Below are positions 38,593 to 46,936 of a stretch of 64,000 bases of DNA, piece after piece. Within the stretch, counting starts at the first letter, position 1, and each line of letters opens with the position of its first letter. This stretch comes from Micromonospora antibiotica (GTDB lineage: Bacteria; Actinomycetota; Actinomycetes; Mycobacteriales; Micromonosporaceae): assembly GCF_017599305.1 (NCBI RefSeq), contig NZ_JAGFWR010000006.1, positions 265,932 through 329,931 of the forward strand, read 5' to 3'. The position numbers and the translations under genes were made by a program. Below the pieces are notes generated by a model. It was not told the DNA's origin, did not search any database, and saw only the letters and a list, made by a program, of their open reading frames with translations.

Positions 38593-38919
38593 CTGCGCCG
38601 CACAGTTCGAGTGTCCGCAGCTGTCCGGGATCCACGAATGTCAGTGTAGCGAACGATCATAGTGATTCATCGACATCCATGCTGACGAGAGGATCGCGAT
38701 CATGCCGCCGACCTACCACATCGGGTGTCGGCCGCTCAGGTCGCCTGCCTTCGCCGGCGAAACTCCTCCCTGGTCGAGAAATTTGACCAGACCTTACCGG
38801 ACAGTCTCATTCGTCCTTCGTACCGCGTCCCGGGTATCCACATGAACCACCCATCGTGGACTAGGGCCACCGAATGGTCTTATCCACGTCTGGGCCGGAA
38901 TTCGTTGCGGCACCGAGCA
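38593..38919. promoter_or_regulatory. Divergent intergenic region at the left border of the biosynthetic cluster
   Basis: About 330 bp, clearly AT-richer than the surroundings. It should carry the promoter of the NB-ARC regulator and of the original SARP copy. No clear operator was identified. Confidence 0.4.
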
Positions 38920-39450
38920 GCCGCTGCGCGGTTTCGCATTCTTGACCGACTGGAGGTCATGGGCGGGACCCGCCAATCGCCGTCCGCGTCGCAGCAGAGG
39001 ATTAATCTCTTCAGGTTGTTGCTCGAACCTGACCGGGTGATGTCCGTCGAACGCCTGGTGGACGCCGTCTCGCCTACCGCGCCACCGTCGGCAACCAGAG
39101 AGCAGATCCAGATCTGCGTCTCGGCCATCAGGCGGACGCTCGGCCGCCGGTGGCAACTCCGACGCCATCGTGACGCGCCCACCGGGTCACTCGATCCGCT
39201 GCGTCGTACGGGGGTCGGACCTGATGGCGTCAGCGCCCGGCGCGGACTTGCCCGATACCGCCTGGATGACGCGGTGAACGCCCTACGTGACGCGTTACGG
39301 TTGTGGCCCCGCACCGCCCCGCTGGCGGGAGGTCGCCGCCAGCTCGTCCAGCACATCGACACTCAGCTGGTCGAACGGCGGCTTACCACGGCCGGGATGC
39401 ACGTCGACGCACGGCTCCGGCTCGGCCCGCACAACGAACTGATCGACGGC
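38920..39450 (+). pseudogene. Frameshifted SARP regulator remnant
   Basis: A decayed SARP. One frame reads the winged helix (FRILDRLEVMGGTRQ, INLFRLLLEPDRVMSVERLV, QICVSAIRRTLG). The next recognisable piece, DAIVTRPPGHSIR, which is the end of that domain, is in another frame at about 39158-39196. Then DDAVNALRDALRLWPRTAPLA and RLRLGPHNELI from the BTAD domain return to the first frame. At least two frameshifts are needed and the rest of BTAD and any ATPase are gone. It lies directly upstream of an intact SARP. Limits are approximate because both ends are eroded. Confidence 0.75.
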
Positions 39451-39613
39451 GGCGAGGCGTCCCCCGCGGTGTCGACGGCTCACTCCCCCGGGCCCCACCG
39501 CCCGCTGACGGACCGCCACGACGGGACCTCGCACCTGTCGAGCGACCACGGGATCGTCCGCCACGACGCGGAACGTCCACCTCGTGCCCATCACGTCGAA
39601 ATGGCTTCGGGTT

Positions 39614-42600
39614 ATGCACTTCAGGATCCTTGGTTCGCTCGACGTCTCACTTGGTCGAATGGCTTTACCGTTTCCCAACGGCCGCCAGCGAACCGTGCTG
39701 GCGATGCTCCTCATGCAGGAAGGAAACCTCGTATCGCTCGACCGGATCACTGAGGGGATATGGGGAGAGGATCCACCCGTCACCGCCAAGGGGCAGATCC
39801 ATACCTGCATCTCCGCTTTGCGGCGTCAGCTGCGAAAATTCGGTTACGGCCAGGTGATCGCCACCAGCCTGGTTGGCTATACGATCCACCTTCCCGCCGA
39901 GTCGCTCGACTCCGCTGTGTTCCGCCGGCTGGTCGACTCCGGCCGTGAACTGGCTGCTGCCGGGAAGATCATGGACGCGGCAGCCGAGCTTCGTGCCGCG
40001 CTCGCGCTCTGGCGCGGCCCGGCGGTAGCCTCGGACGTCGAGAGCGGGTTGGTCAGAACGATGGCGATCCGGCTTGAAGAGGAACAAATCAGGACTACCG
40101 AAGAGTGTATCGAGCTCGAGCTCAAACTCGATCGGCATCACGAACTCGTGGCCGAGTTGAGTGAGCTCGTCCGAGTTCACCCATTGCGGGAGTCGCTGAG
40201 AGCGTTGCACATGCTCGCCCTGTACCGGTCAGGCCGGCAAGCAGACGCCCTTGAGTCGTTCCAGGAAATCCGGGCCATCCTCAGGGAAGAAATCGGCCTG
40301 GAGCCGTCGGACCAGCTCGACAGGCTGCACAAGTCCTTCCAGGAACGGGTCGACTCGCGGCCAGTCGCGCCCCGGACCGGTCTCGGGCCGGAACCCACCG
40401 GCAGGGTTGACGCCGTTGTCCCCCGACAGCTTCCGCCGACTGTCGCCGACTTCACCGGTCGAGAGGAACTGGTCGACACCGTCATCGCGAAGCTCTCCGG
40501 ATCGGCGTCCGGGGAAGGCCGGCGATACATGCCTGTCGTGTGCCTCAACGGTAATGGGGGCGTCGGTAAGACGACCCTGGCCATACACGTGGCACACGCC
40601 GTCCATCATCTGTATGACGGAGGCGCGATCTTCGTCCAGCTCCCCGGCAGCGACGGTCATCGCAGCGACCCGCTGGACGTGCTGGCCAAGCTGCTCGGCT
40701 CGCTCGGCTTCCCCCTGGCGGCACTTCCGGAGGAGCCCGGACACCGGATGGCCGCCTACCGCAGCTGGCTCGGCGATCGCAAGGTCCTGATCCTGCTCGA
40801 TGACGCCGACAGTGCGGCCAGCGTCACGACGCTGATGCCAGGAAACTCCAACTGCTGTGTGCTCGTCACGAGCCGCTACCCGCTCACCAGCCTGCCCGGT
40901 GCCGTACACGTCCAGGTGGAGAACCTGGACGAGGCAGCCTGCGTCGAGCTGCTCGGCAAGATAGTCCCCCCTGAACGCGTGGCCGCCGAGTCCGACATGG
41001 CACTCGAACTGGTCAGGCTGTGCGGGTGCCTGCCGCTCGCCGTGCGGATCGTCGCCGCCAAGCTGGTGAAGTGGCCGCACCGGAGCATCGCGCAGATGGT
41101 CTCCCGCATGAAGGACGAAACTCGGCGACTTGACGAGCTGACCCTCGGTGACATGAGCGTCAGGGCCACGATCGCTTCCTCGCACGGTGGCCTCAGCCAG
41201 GGTGCGCGGCAGCTGTTCACCAGGCTCGCGCTCCTCGGCCCGGCGGACTTCGCATCCTGGGTCTGCGCTCCGTTGCTCGATGCCGACAGTGACTCGGCGG
41301 CCGACCTGCTTGACGAACTCGTCGCGGCCCGTCTCGTTGAGGTGAGGGCGGACGACACGGGCCGATACCGGTTCCGACTGCACGCTCTGGTGCGCATCTT
41401 CTCCCTGGAGCGGCTGGCAGCGGACGAGGTGCCGAGCGAGCGTCGTGCCGCGCTGTCCCGACTGTCGTCCTGCTGGCTTTCCCTCGCCGTGGACGCCCAC
41501 CGCCGCGTCTACGGCGGTGAGGGGCCGCGCTGTGCCGCGCAGTTGTGGATGCTGCCGGCCAACGTACGCGATCAACTCGTGGCGGACCCGCTTGGTTGGC
41601 TCCGGCTGGAGAGCGCGGGGCTGGTTCTCGCCGTGTCCCAAGCAGCTCATCTCGGACTGGACGAGGTGTGCTGGGGGCTGGCTGTCGCCCTGGTCGCACT
41701 GTTCGAATCCGATCACCGGTTAGAGGACTGGCTGCGAACGCACGAGACAGCGCTGGACGCCGTCAGGCGGACGGGTAACAAGCGCGGTGAGGCCGCGTTG
41801 CTGTACTCGCTGGGGACGATGACGCTCAACAGCGGCGTGCAGGACGCCACGTCCACCCTCGAGTCCGCCCTGCGCCTCTGCGAGGAAATCGGCGATGCGG
41901 CGGGCCGGGCCCGGGCTCTCGGTGCGCTCGCGTTCGCTGACCGAATGGCCGGTCGGTTCGACCGGGCACTGCGGGGCTACCGGCGGGCTCTGGCCGACCA
42001 CCGGTCCGTCGGTGACCAGGTAGGCGAGGTCGATGCGCTGGGCAACATGGCGCAGATCTACATGGACAGGGAACTCTGGGACGATGCCAGGCTGCTCCTT
42101 GACCAGGCGGTTGCCAGGAGCGCCACGCAGGCGCGCACAGCCGCCCGGGTCGAGCACCGGCTCGGTGCCTTCCACCTCCGCACGGGGAACTGGCGAAACG
42201 CTGAGGAGTCGTTCATCAGGGTGCTGGCACGGGCGCGGGAGTGCGGTGACACGGTGGGTGAGGCGCACGCGTTGGCCGCTCTCGGCTCACTCATGACTCG
42301 CCGGGGACAGTACGAGTCCGCGCAGGTCACCCTGTCTGCCGCGCTCGCACTGTCGCGGGGCATGGCCGGCGGTCTGACCAGTGGCCGGGTGCTGCTGTCA
42401 TTCGTCGAGTTCTGCGTTGTCGTCGGAGACTGGGACCGCGCCGCCACCCTGATCGGCGAGGCGCTGATGACCTTCAGTGAAACAGGCCCGATTCCGGTGC
42501 TCCGTGCCAGGTTCCTTGAGTTCAAGGCCCACGTGGAGGCGAGTTTGGGAAATCCCCGGGCTGCGGACGCAGCCCGGGCCGAGGCCCTTGGTATCACCCA

Positions 42601-42679
42601 GCAGTACGGCTCCGGCATCGCGTCGGACCATCACGACGGCTATCGACTGTGTAGCGGCGCCTCATTGGACTGGCCTTGA
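39614..42679 (+). CDS. SARP-NB-ARC-TPR (AfsR-type) cluster activator
   Basis: A 1021-residue regulator. Residues 1-90 are the winged helix (MHFRILGSLDVSLGRM), 95-245 the BTAD domain, about 285-560 the NB-ARC ATPase with P-loop GNGGVGKTTLA (near 315) and KVLILLDDAD, and about 700-1000 TPR repeats. Such proteins activate antibiotic clusters by binding direct repeats at target promoters. ATG 39614 is the canonical SARP start; a GTG at 39584 would add ten residues. Codon use is slightly less GC-extreme than in the ESX region. Its 3' end overlaps the convergent condensation-like gene by 40 bp. It is the probable pathway activator. Confidence 0.9.
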   Translation: MHFRILGSLDVSLGRMALPFPNGRQRTVLAMLLMQEGNLVSLDRITEGIWGEDPPVTAKGQIHTCISALRRQLRKFGYGQVIATSLVGYTIHLPAESLDSAVFRRLVDSGRELAAAGKIMDAAAELRAALALWRGPAVASDVESGLVRTMAIRLEEEQIRTTEECIELELKLDRHHELVAELSELVRVHPLRESLRALHMLALYRSGRQADALESFQEIRAILREEIGLEPSDQLDRLHKSFQERVDSRPVAPRTGLGPEPTGRVDAVVPRQLPPTVADFTGREELVDTVIAKLSGSASGEGRRYMPVVCLNGNGGVGKTTLAIHVAHAVHHLYDGGAIFVQLPGSDGHRSDPLDVLAKLLGSLGFPLAALPEEPGHRMAAYRSWLGDRKVLILLDDADSAASVTTLMPGNSNCCVLVTSRYPLTSLPGAVHVQVENLDEAACVELLGKIVPPERVAAESDMALELVRLCGCLPLAVRIVAAKLVKWPHRSIAQMVSRMKDETRRLDELTLGDMSVRATIASSHGGLSQGARQLFTRLALLGPADFASWVCAPLLDADSDSAADLLDELVAARLVEVRADDTGRYRFRLHALVRIFSLERLAADEVPSERRAALSRLSSCWLSLAVDAHRRVYGGEGPRCAAQLWMLPANVRDQLVADPLGWLRLESAGLVLAVSQAAHLGLDEVCWGLAVALVALFESDHRLEDWLRTHETALDAVRRTGNKRGEAALLYSLGTMTLNSGVQDATSTLESALRLCEEIGDAAGRARALGALAFADRMAGRFDRALRGYRRALADHRSVGDQVGEVDALGNMAQIYMDRELWDDARLLLDQAVARSATQARTAARVEHRLGAFHLRTGNWRNAEESFIRVLARARECGDTVGEAHALAALGSLMTRRGQYESAQVTLSAALALSRGMAGGLTSGRVLLSFVEFCVVVGDWDRAATLIGEALMTFSETGPIPVLRARFLEFKAHVEASLGNPRAADAARAEALGITQQYGSGIASDHHDGYRLCSGASLDWP

Positions 42680-44451
42680 GCGTCTGGCAGCCCGCTCCTT
42701 CCCGACCCCGCGCTTGTCGCCGGCCAACCGACGGGGTTGTCGACACCGACCGGAACTGCGTCGCAGACGACGTAACGGCGCGGCGTCATCGCTGACGGGT
42801 GTGCCGGTAGCGCGGCCATGCACCGTGCGTGAGCCTGCTCCGGCGTCCGGACGGAATCGGAAGCCTCGACATACGCCACCAGCGGCTCGCCCGCCACCTG
42901 CGAGAAGATCCGCGCACTGGCTGGCGCGAACGCGTCGTCGAGGAGCCCCTGGACCTCAGCCAGGTCGACCCACTGGACATCGGTCCTGGCCCAGCTCGAG
43001 TCCCGACGGACCGGCTCCATCTGAAGGACCTCGACGATACCCTCGTGATCAAGGTCGACGCCGGCTGCCGCCACCAGGAGACGCTCAACGGCCTGCAGCA
43101 ACGATGTCAGGTGTTCCGCCGGCACCCGGCCGAGGTCGGAACTCCAGCCACCCAGTTCCACCTCGCCTTCCAGCCTGGAAACATCGAATCGGACGGGTGT
43201 CGCCAGACGGAACGGCATAGGGTGACGGCGCAGTCGGGTCCGACTCAGCATGGCGTTCAGGTACTCGGGCGATGGTGGATGTTCCTCCACAGGCACACCG
43301 CTTTCGATGACACTGCAGTTGTAGATGGCATCGAAACAGAAGAACACACCACGGTCATGCGCTATCCGGTTGCCGACTTCTTCGAGCTCATATGCGTCGT
43401 AAACGCCGTGCATGCACCCTTTCAGCATGCCACTCCATGCGTTTCTCACCAGTTCGTCGAAGCTCGCTGAGCCGACATCGATGGCGGCGACGCCTGTTTG
43501 GGCGAGCGTGCCGACGTAGTCGTAGAGGTGGCGCTCAAAGCGGTTCGAGGGCATCACCGGAAAGACTATTTCGCGATAGCCGGTACGCACGGAGAGCACG
43601 GCGCACACCGCAGCAAGCAGGCAGCTGGACCGGCTGGTTCGCGTGCGTGCGCCCACGCACTGCGCGGCCAGTGCGGCGGCCGGTGACGACATGAAGACGC
43701 CCACTGTCTCGTCGCCATTCGCCTCGATGAGCGCAGGCCCCACAGAAGGTGTCAGGTAGAGCGGCGAGGGCATCACGGCAAGCTTGCTGCTCCAGTATTC
43801 CAGCGTCCTGCGACGCTTTGCACATTCACGCTCGGAGCGTTCGAGTTCCGCCTGATCCAGCGGCTGATGGCGAGGCGGTCCCACGACTCGGGCCGAGGGA
43901 TCGCTGATGAGTTCAGCCAGCTCATGCTCGAGGATGTTCGCGCCAGCCCTGTCCACCGCCATGTGGGAGAACTCGACGAGGACCGCGCACACCACGTCAG
44001 CGCTCGCGGCGAGGGCAACTCGCAACTGGTGGCCGGCCAGCCGCTCCTGCGCGGTTCGTGGTGGAGTTGAGCTGGCCAGGTACCTGGCCAGCGCAGCCTC
44101 GACGTCAACCCGATCGGCCCGGTCGTCTTCCAGCGAACAGATGTCGACCATCAGCGTGCCTGCGGAGGAAACACGCTGACCTGGCGGCGGTCCGGTGACG
44201 AAGGACGTCCGCAGCACTTCGTGGCGAGCGACCAGGAGGGCAAGGCTGTCGGTGACATCCTCCACACTCGCCGTACCACTCAGGCTCACCGCACACGTCA
44301 CGACAGGATACGGCTGGCCCTCCCTCGAACCGAAATCATCAATCCACTTCAGAATGTTGATCTGACCTATGGTCAGTGGCCCCTGCCGGGCGGCCCCGGC
44401 GGAGAAATGTACGGGTACCGACGATCGCGGGGTGAGTTTGATGACTGACAT
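42640..44451 (-). CDS. Stand-alone NRPS condensation-like protein, altered motif
   Basis: A 603-residue protein with the C-domain fold: LTIGQINILKWI near the start, RHEVLRTSF for the first conserved motif, then SHMAVDRAG at the HHxxxDG position (His near residue 163). The second His and the Asp are kept, but the first His is Ser and the Gly is Arg. The C-terminal 120 residues end with TPRRYVVCDAVP, resembling the last subdomain of an adenylation domain without the rest. Start ATG 44451 has GGAG seven bases upstream. It is divergent from the exporter gene. It may catalyse amide or ester formation, or be a docking protein. Confidence 0.75.
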   Translation of the reverse strand: MSVIKLTPRSSVPVHFSAGAARQGPLTIGQINILKWIDDFGSREGQPYPVVTCAVSLSGTASVEDVTDSLALLVARHEVLRTSFVTGPPPGQRVSSAGTLMVDICSLEDDRADRVDVEAALARYLASSTPPRTAQERLAGHQLRVALAASADVVCAVLVEFSHMAVDRAGANILEHELAELISDPSARVVGPPRHQPLDQAELERSERECAKRRRTLEYWSSKLAVMPSPLYLTPSVGPALIEANGDETVGVFMSSPAAALAAQCVGARTRTSRSSCLLAAVCAVLSVRTGYREIVFPVMPSNRFERHLYDYVGTLAQTGVAAIDVGSASFDELVRNAWSGMLKGCMHGVYDAYELEEVGNRIAHDRGVFFCFDAIYNCSVIESGVPVEEHPPSPEYLNAMLSRTRLRRHPMPFRLATPVRFDVSRLEGEVELGGWSSDLGRVPAEHLTSLLQAVERLLVAAAGVDLDHEGIVEVLQMEPVRRDSSWARTDVQWVDLAEVQGLLDDAFAPASARIFSQVAGEPLVAYVEASDSVRTPEQAHARCMAALPAHPSAMTPRRYVVCDAVPVGVDNPVGWPATSAGSGRSGLPDAQGQSNEAPLHSR

Positions 44452-44559
44452 ACCAATTCTCCATGCACGCTCACGGAGTGCGAACTTTGCTGGTTCTGCC
44501 ATCGACTTCAACCAGTTCTAGCTGAGGCAATCGCCATCGTCAACAAGCGACAGACATAC

Positions 44560-44571
44560 CTTGACGTCAAG
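44560..44571. promoter_or_regulatory. Perfect 12-bp palindrome in a divergent promoter region
   Basis: CTTGACGTCAAG lies in the 184 bp between the divergent condensation-like and exporter genes. It is a perfect palindrome and could be an operator for both promoters. The TTGACG inside it could also act as a -35 element for the exporter. The binding protein is unknown. Confidence 0.5.
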
Positions 44572-44635
44572 ACTGACGGATGATTACGTCTTCGCGTACG
44601 GCTGATATGGCCATCCTTCTGAGAGGAGCGGCCGG

Positions 44636-45901
44636 GTGCGCGTCAACAAGGGGGCCAAACCGCTCGGATTCCTGCTGAGGAATCCTCACTTCGGAACGTT
44701 GCTGGTCGTCAACCTGGTCTCGTCGTTGGTGGGAGCGGGCGTCGGCATCGCCTTGAGCGTCCATCTCTACCAGCTCACCGGCTCGCCGATCTGGACAGCC
44801 CTGCTCGCGGCCACCCCGACCGTGGCCGGGGTGGCCTTCGGGCACCTGGCCGGGACGGTCACGGACCGCTGGGGCGCCCCCCTGCGGATCATGCGGCTCG
44901 CGCTCTTCCTGCGGGTGCTGGTACTGATGGCCCTCTTCGCGGTCGCCGACTCGCCGCTCGGCCTCATCTGCGCGGTGTTCGCCCAGGCAGCCGTCCAGCA
45001 GCTCTACACCCCGGCAGAGCAGGTCCTCGTCGCCGACTACGTCACCGCCGAGGACCTGGCCGAGGCCAACGGCCTGAACTCGTTCGCCTCCAATGCCACC
45101 AGGCTGGTGGGGCCGGCACTCGGCGGGTTCACGATGGGATGGGTCGGGTTCCGCTGGACGGTCATCGGGGTGACCACGCTGATGCTGCTGTGCACACTGC
45201 TCAGCCTGCTGCTGCGAGGATCCGGGCGGAAGACGCCGCCTGCCGGCGATACGGCGGAGCAAGGCACGGAAGGCGCCGGCGACAGGTATCTGGCGATCGT
45301 CCGACGCAGCCGTCGCGTTCGGGGCCTGATACTCCTGCAAATCCTCGACGCGATCAGGGAGGCACCCCTGTCTTCCATGTTCCCAGTGCTCATGCTGGGC
45401 GTGATCGGTGCCACGTCCGGGCAGATGGGCCTGGTCAACAGCTTGTTCGCGGTCTCGGCCCTGATCGCTGGTCCGATGATCGGCACGGTGGTCCGCCGGC
45501 TGGGGTACCGCCTTCCCGTCCTGCTCGGCGCCGCCATCTCCCATGGCGCGATCGTGGTGCTGGCGATCTGGCCGTCGCTCCCGCTGGCGTACATCGTCTT
45601 CGTCGTTTCCGGGCTGCCCTTCACCATCTCGTGGGTGGGCGGACAGACCTGGCTGCTGCTCAGCACGCCACTCTCGCTGCGCGGCCGGATCGTGGGCACG
45701 ACCGGCGCCATCTACGCCGGGGTGTCGCTCGTCGCCATGCTCGCGAGCGGCGTACTGGCGCAATGGTTCGGCCCGCGGTGGGTCATCGGCGTGGGTGCCT
45801 TCATCGCGCTGATAGGCCTACTGGCCATCGCCGCACTGCTCGACGATCGCCAGCAGCAGCACAGCACCAGCCAGCCGGCACAGGTGACCTCCGCGACGTG
45901 A
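44636..45901 (+). CDS. MFS transporter, probable product exporter
   Basis: A 421-residue membrane protein with about twelve hydrophobic segments, a central hydrophilic loop (about residues 195-220) and the MFS cytoplasmic loop DRWGAPLRIMR (like DRxGRR) between segments 2 and 3. Layout and length match the DHA3-type multidrug efflux family (like macrolide or enterobactin exporters). GTG 44636 follows GAGAGGA at suitable distance. It sits in the biosynthetic region, divergent from a condensation-like gene, and is followed by a strong hairpin. Export of, and self-resistance to, the product is inferred. Confidence 0.9.
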   Translation: MRVNKGAKPLGFLLRNPHFGTLLVVNLVSSLVGAGVGIALSVHLYQLTGSPIWTALLAATPTVAGVAFGHLAGTVTDRWGAPLRIMRLALFLRVLVLMALFAVADSPLGLICAVFAQAAVQQLYTPAEQVLVADYVTAEDLAEANGLNSFASNATRLVGPALGGFTMGWVGFRWTVIGVTTLMLLCTLLSLLLRGSGRKTPPAGDTAEQGTEGAGDRYLAIVRRSRRVRGLILLQILDAIREAPLSSMFPVLMLGVIGATSGQMGLVNSLFAVSALIAGPMIGTVVRRLGYRLPVLLGAAISHGAIVVLAIWPSLPLAYIVFVVSGLPFTISWVGGQTWLLLSTPLSLRGRIVGTTGAIYAGVSLVAMLASGVLAQWFGPRWVIGVGAFIALIGLLAIAALLDDRQQQHSTSQPAQVTSAT

Positions 45902-45985
45902 GCACGACACGCGGCCTCCGCCTGCCGCCACACGCACCGGCCAGCGGCTGCGGGCTCCACTGGGGAGCTGTCACCCGGGCATGCC

Positions 45986-46019
45986 GGGTCGGTTGTCCTG
46001 CCGGCGGGACAACCGACCC
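45986..46019 (+). terminator. Strong inverted repeat downstream of the exporter gene
   Basis: A perfect 13-bp inverted repeat, GGGTCGGTTGTCC and its complement, with an 8-base loop TGCCGGCG. It lies 85 bp after the exporter stop. No T-run follows, as is common in actinomycetes. It probably ends exporter transcription and insulates the methyltransferase promoter. Confidence 0.7.
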
Positions 46020-46042
46020 ACCGCGACGTTCCGACACCCCGG

Positions 46043-46110
46043 AAGCTGACCACTGCCACTCGGGCTGACCGCTGCCACTCGGGAAGGCCGCTGCCACTCG
46101 GGAAGGCCCC
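46043..46110. repeat. 19-bp tandem repeat upstream of the methyltransferase genes
   Basis: Three and a half copies of a 19-bp unit around GCTGCCACTCGGG (46043-46061, 46062-46080, 46081-46099, then part). The array ends 35 bp before the TTGACA element at 46145, a position where SARP-type activators often bind direct repeats. The 19-bp spacing is not the usual 11 or 22 bp of SARP boxes. Confidence 0.65.
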
Positions 46111-46144
46111 TCTGAGGCTGCGGGAGCGCTGGCACATCGCAGCA

Positions 46145-46174
46145 TTGACAGTCGTAGATTTTGGCAGCCAACAT
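46145..46174 (+). promoter_or_regulatory. Promoter-like element, leaderless type, methyltransferase copy 1
   Basis: TTGACA at 46145-46150, an 18-base spacer, then CAACAT at 46169-46174, with the ATG only six bases further (46181). No Shine-Dalgarno is present. The transcript would start at or next to the ATG, that is, leaderless. The same arrangement occurs before the second copy. Confidence 0.6.
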
Positions 46175-46180
46175 TGCGAT

Positions 46181-46870
46181 ATGGACATGTCGATGCCTCC
46201 AGCAGGACTCAAGTCCGCCTTGTTCTCCGATTCAGGATTCAGCGACCAATCCCGCATCCAGTCGCTCATGGAAGACATATTCCGCCATTCAGAAGACCCC
46301 ATGATCACCTTGGACGACCGGGTCAGCGTCCTGTCTCAGGTCCTGTACCTCATGTATCTGGCGCGCGCCCGGAAGGCCAGCTCCATAGCCGAAATAGGTT
46401 TCAGTATCGGCTACTCGAGCATCGCCTTCCTGGAGAGCTCGCCCGGCGCGCAGGTCACGTCCTTCGAAATTCACAACGAGGCACTGGCCAAGTCGGCGAA
46501 GGAGTTCATCGACTCCCGTTACCCGGACCGTCATCACCTGATCTACGGAGACTCCACGCACACGGTCCCCGCCTTCGAGGCACCCCGGTCGACAGACGGT
46601 TTCGACCTCGTCTTCGTCGACGGCGCCCACGAGTACCCGACGGTGAAGGCGGACATCGCGAACGCTCGACGGCTGGCCAGGCCAGGCGCCACGATCGTGG
46701 TCAACAGCCTGACTCCCTGGTTCAAGTGGGGAATCGGCCCGACGACCGCATGGGACGAGGCGGTCCGGGACGGCATCGTCACCCCGCTCGAGTACGTGTC
46801 CAACGCGTGTGCCGTCAGCCGAATTCAAGGTCCGGTCGACCGTGCGTGGGCAGTCGGACAATTCCAGTAA
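46181..46870 (+). CDS. Class I SAM-dependent methyltransferase, copy 1
   Basis: A 229-residue protein with a Rossmann methyltransferase core: motif I EIGFSIGYSSIAF, motif II VTSFEIH, and VDGAHEYPTVKADI. The family resembles Methyltransf_24/catechol-type O-methyltransferases. It is a tandem paralogue of the next gene. It reads VVNSLTPW where copy 2 has VVDDLTPW; acidic residues at this place usually hold the divalent metal, so this copy may have lost metal-dependent activity. ATG 46181 is chosen because it aligns with the start of copy 2; there is no SD, and a leaderless transcript is likely. Confidence 0.85.
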   Translation: MDMSMPPAGLKSALFSDSGFSDQSRIQSLMEDIFRHSEDPMITLDDRVSVLSQVLYLMYLARARKASSIAEIGFSIGYSSIAFLESSPGAQVTSFEIHNEALAKSAKEFIDSRYPDRHHLIYGDSTHTVPAFEAPRSTDGFDLVFVDGAHEYPTVKADIANARRLARPGATIVVNSLTPWFKWGIGPTTAWDEAVRDGIVTPLEYVSNACAVSRIQGPVDRAWAVGQFQ

Positions 46871-46900
46871 GCGAACGTCCGGCACGCCGGCACCGAAGTG

Positions 46901-46930
46901 TTGACAACGAAAGCTTGAGAAAGACAACAT
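46901..46930 (+). promoter_or_regulatory. Promoter-like element, leaderless type, methyltransferase copy 2
   Basis: TTGACA at 46901-46906, 18 bases, CAACAT at 46925-46930, and the ATG six bases after it (46937). Spacer length and distance to the ATG are the same as in copy 1 although the spacer sequence differs, so the elements were kept while the rest drifted. Confidence 0.6.
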
Positions 46931-46936
46931 TCACGT

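Noticed and set aside
39614..39624. Leader region as part of one fused SARP gene from 38725
   Set aside because: The upstream SARP pieces are in shifted frames and duplicate the winged helix; a fusion would have two such domains.
44567..45763. Long open frame opposite the MFS gene
   Set aside because: Its composition (Gln, Arg, Pro, Asp rich) is typical of a shadow, and the + strand frame is a clear membrane transporter.
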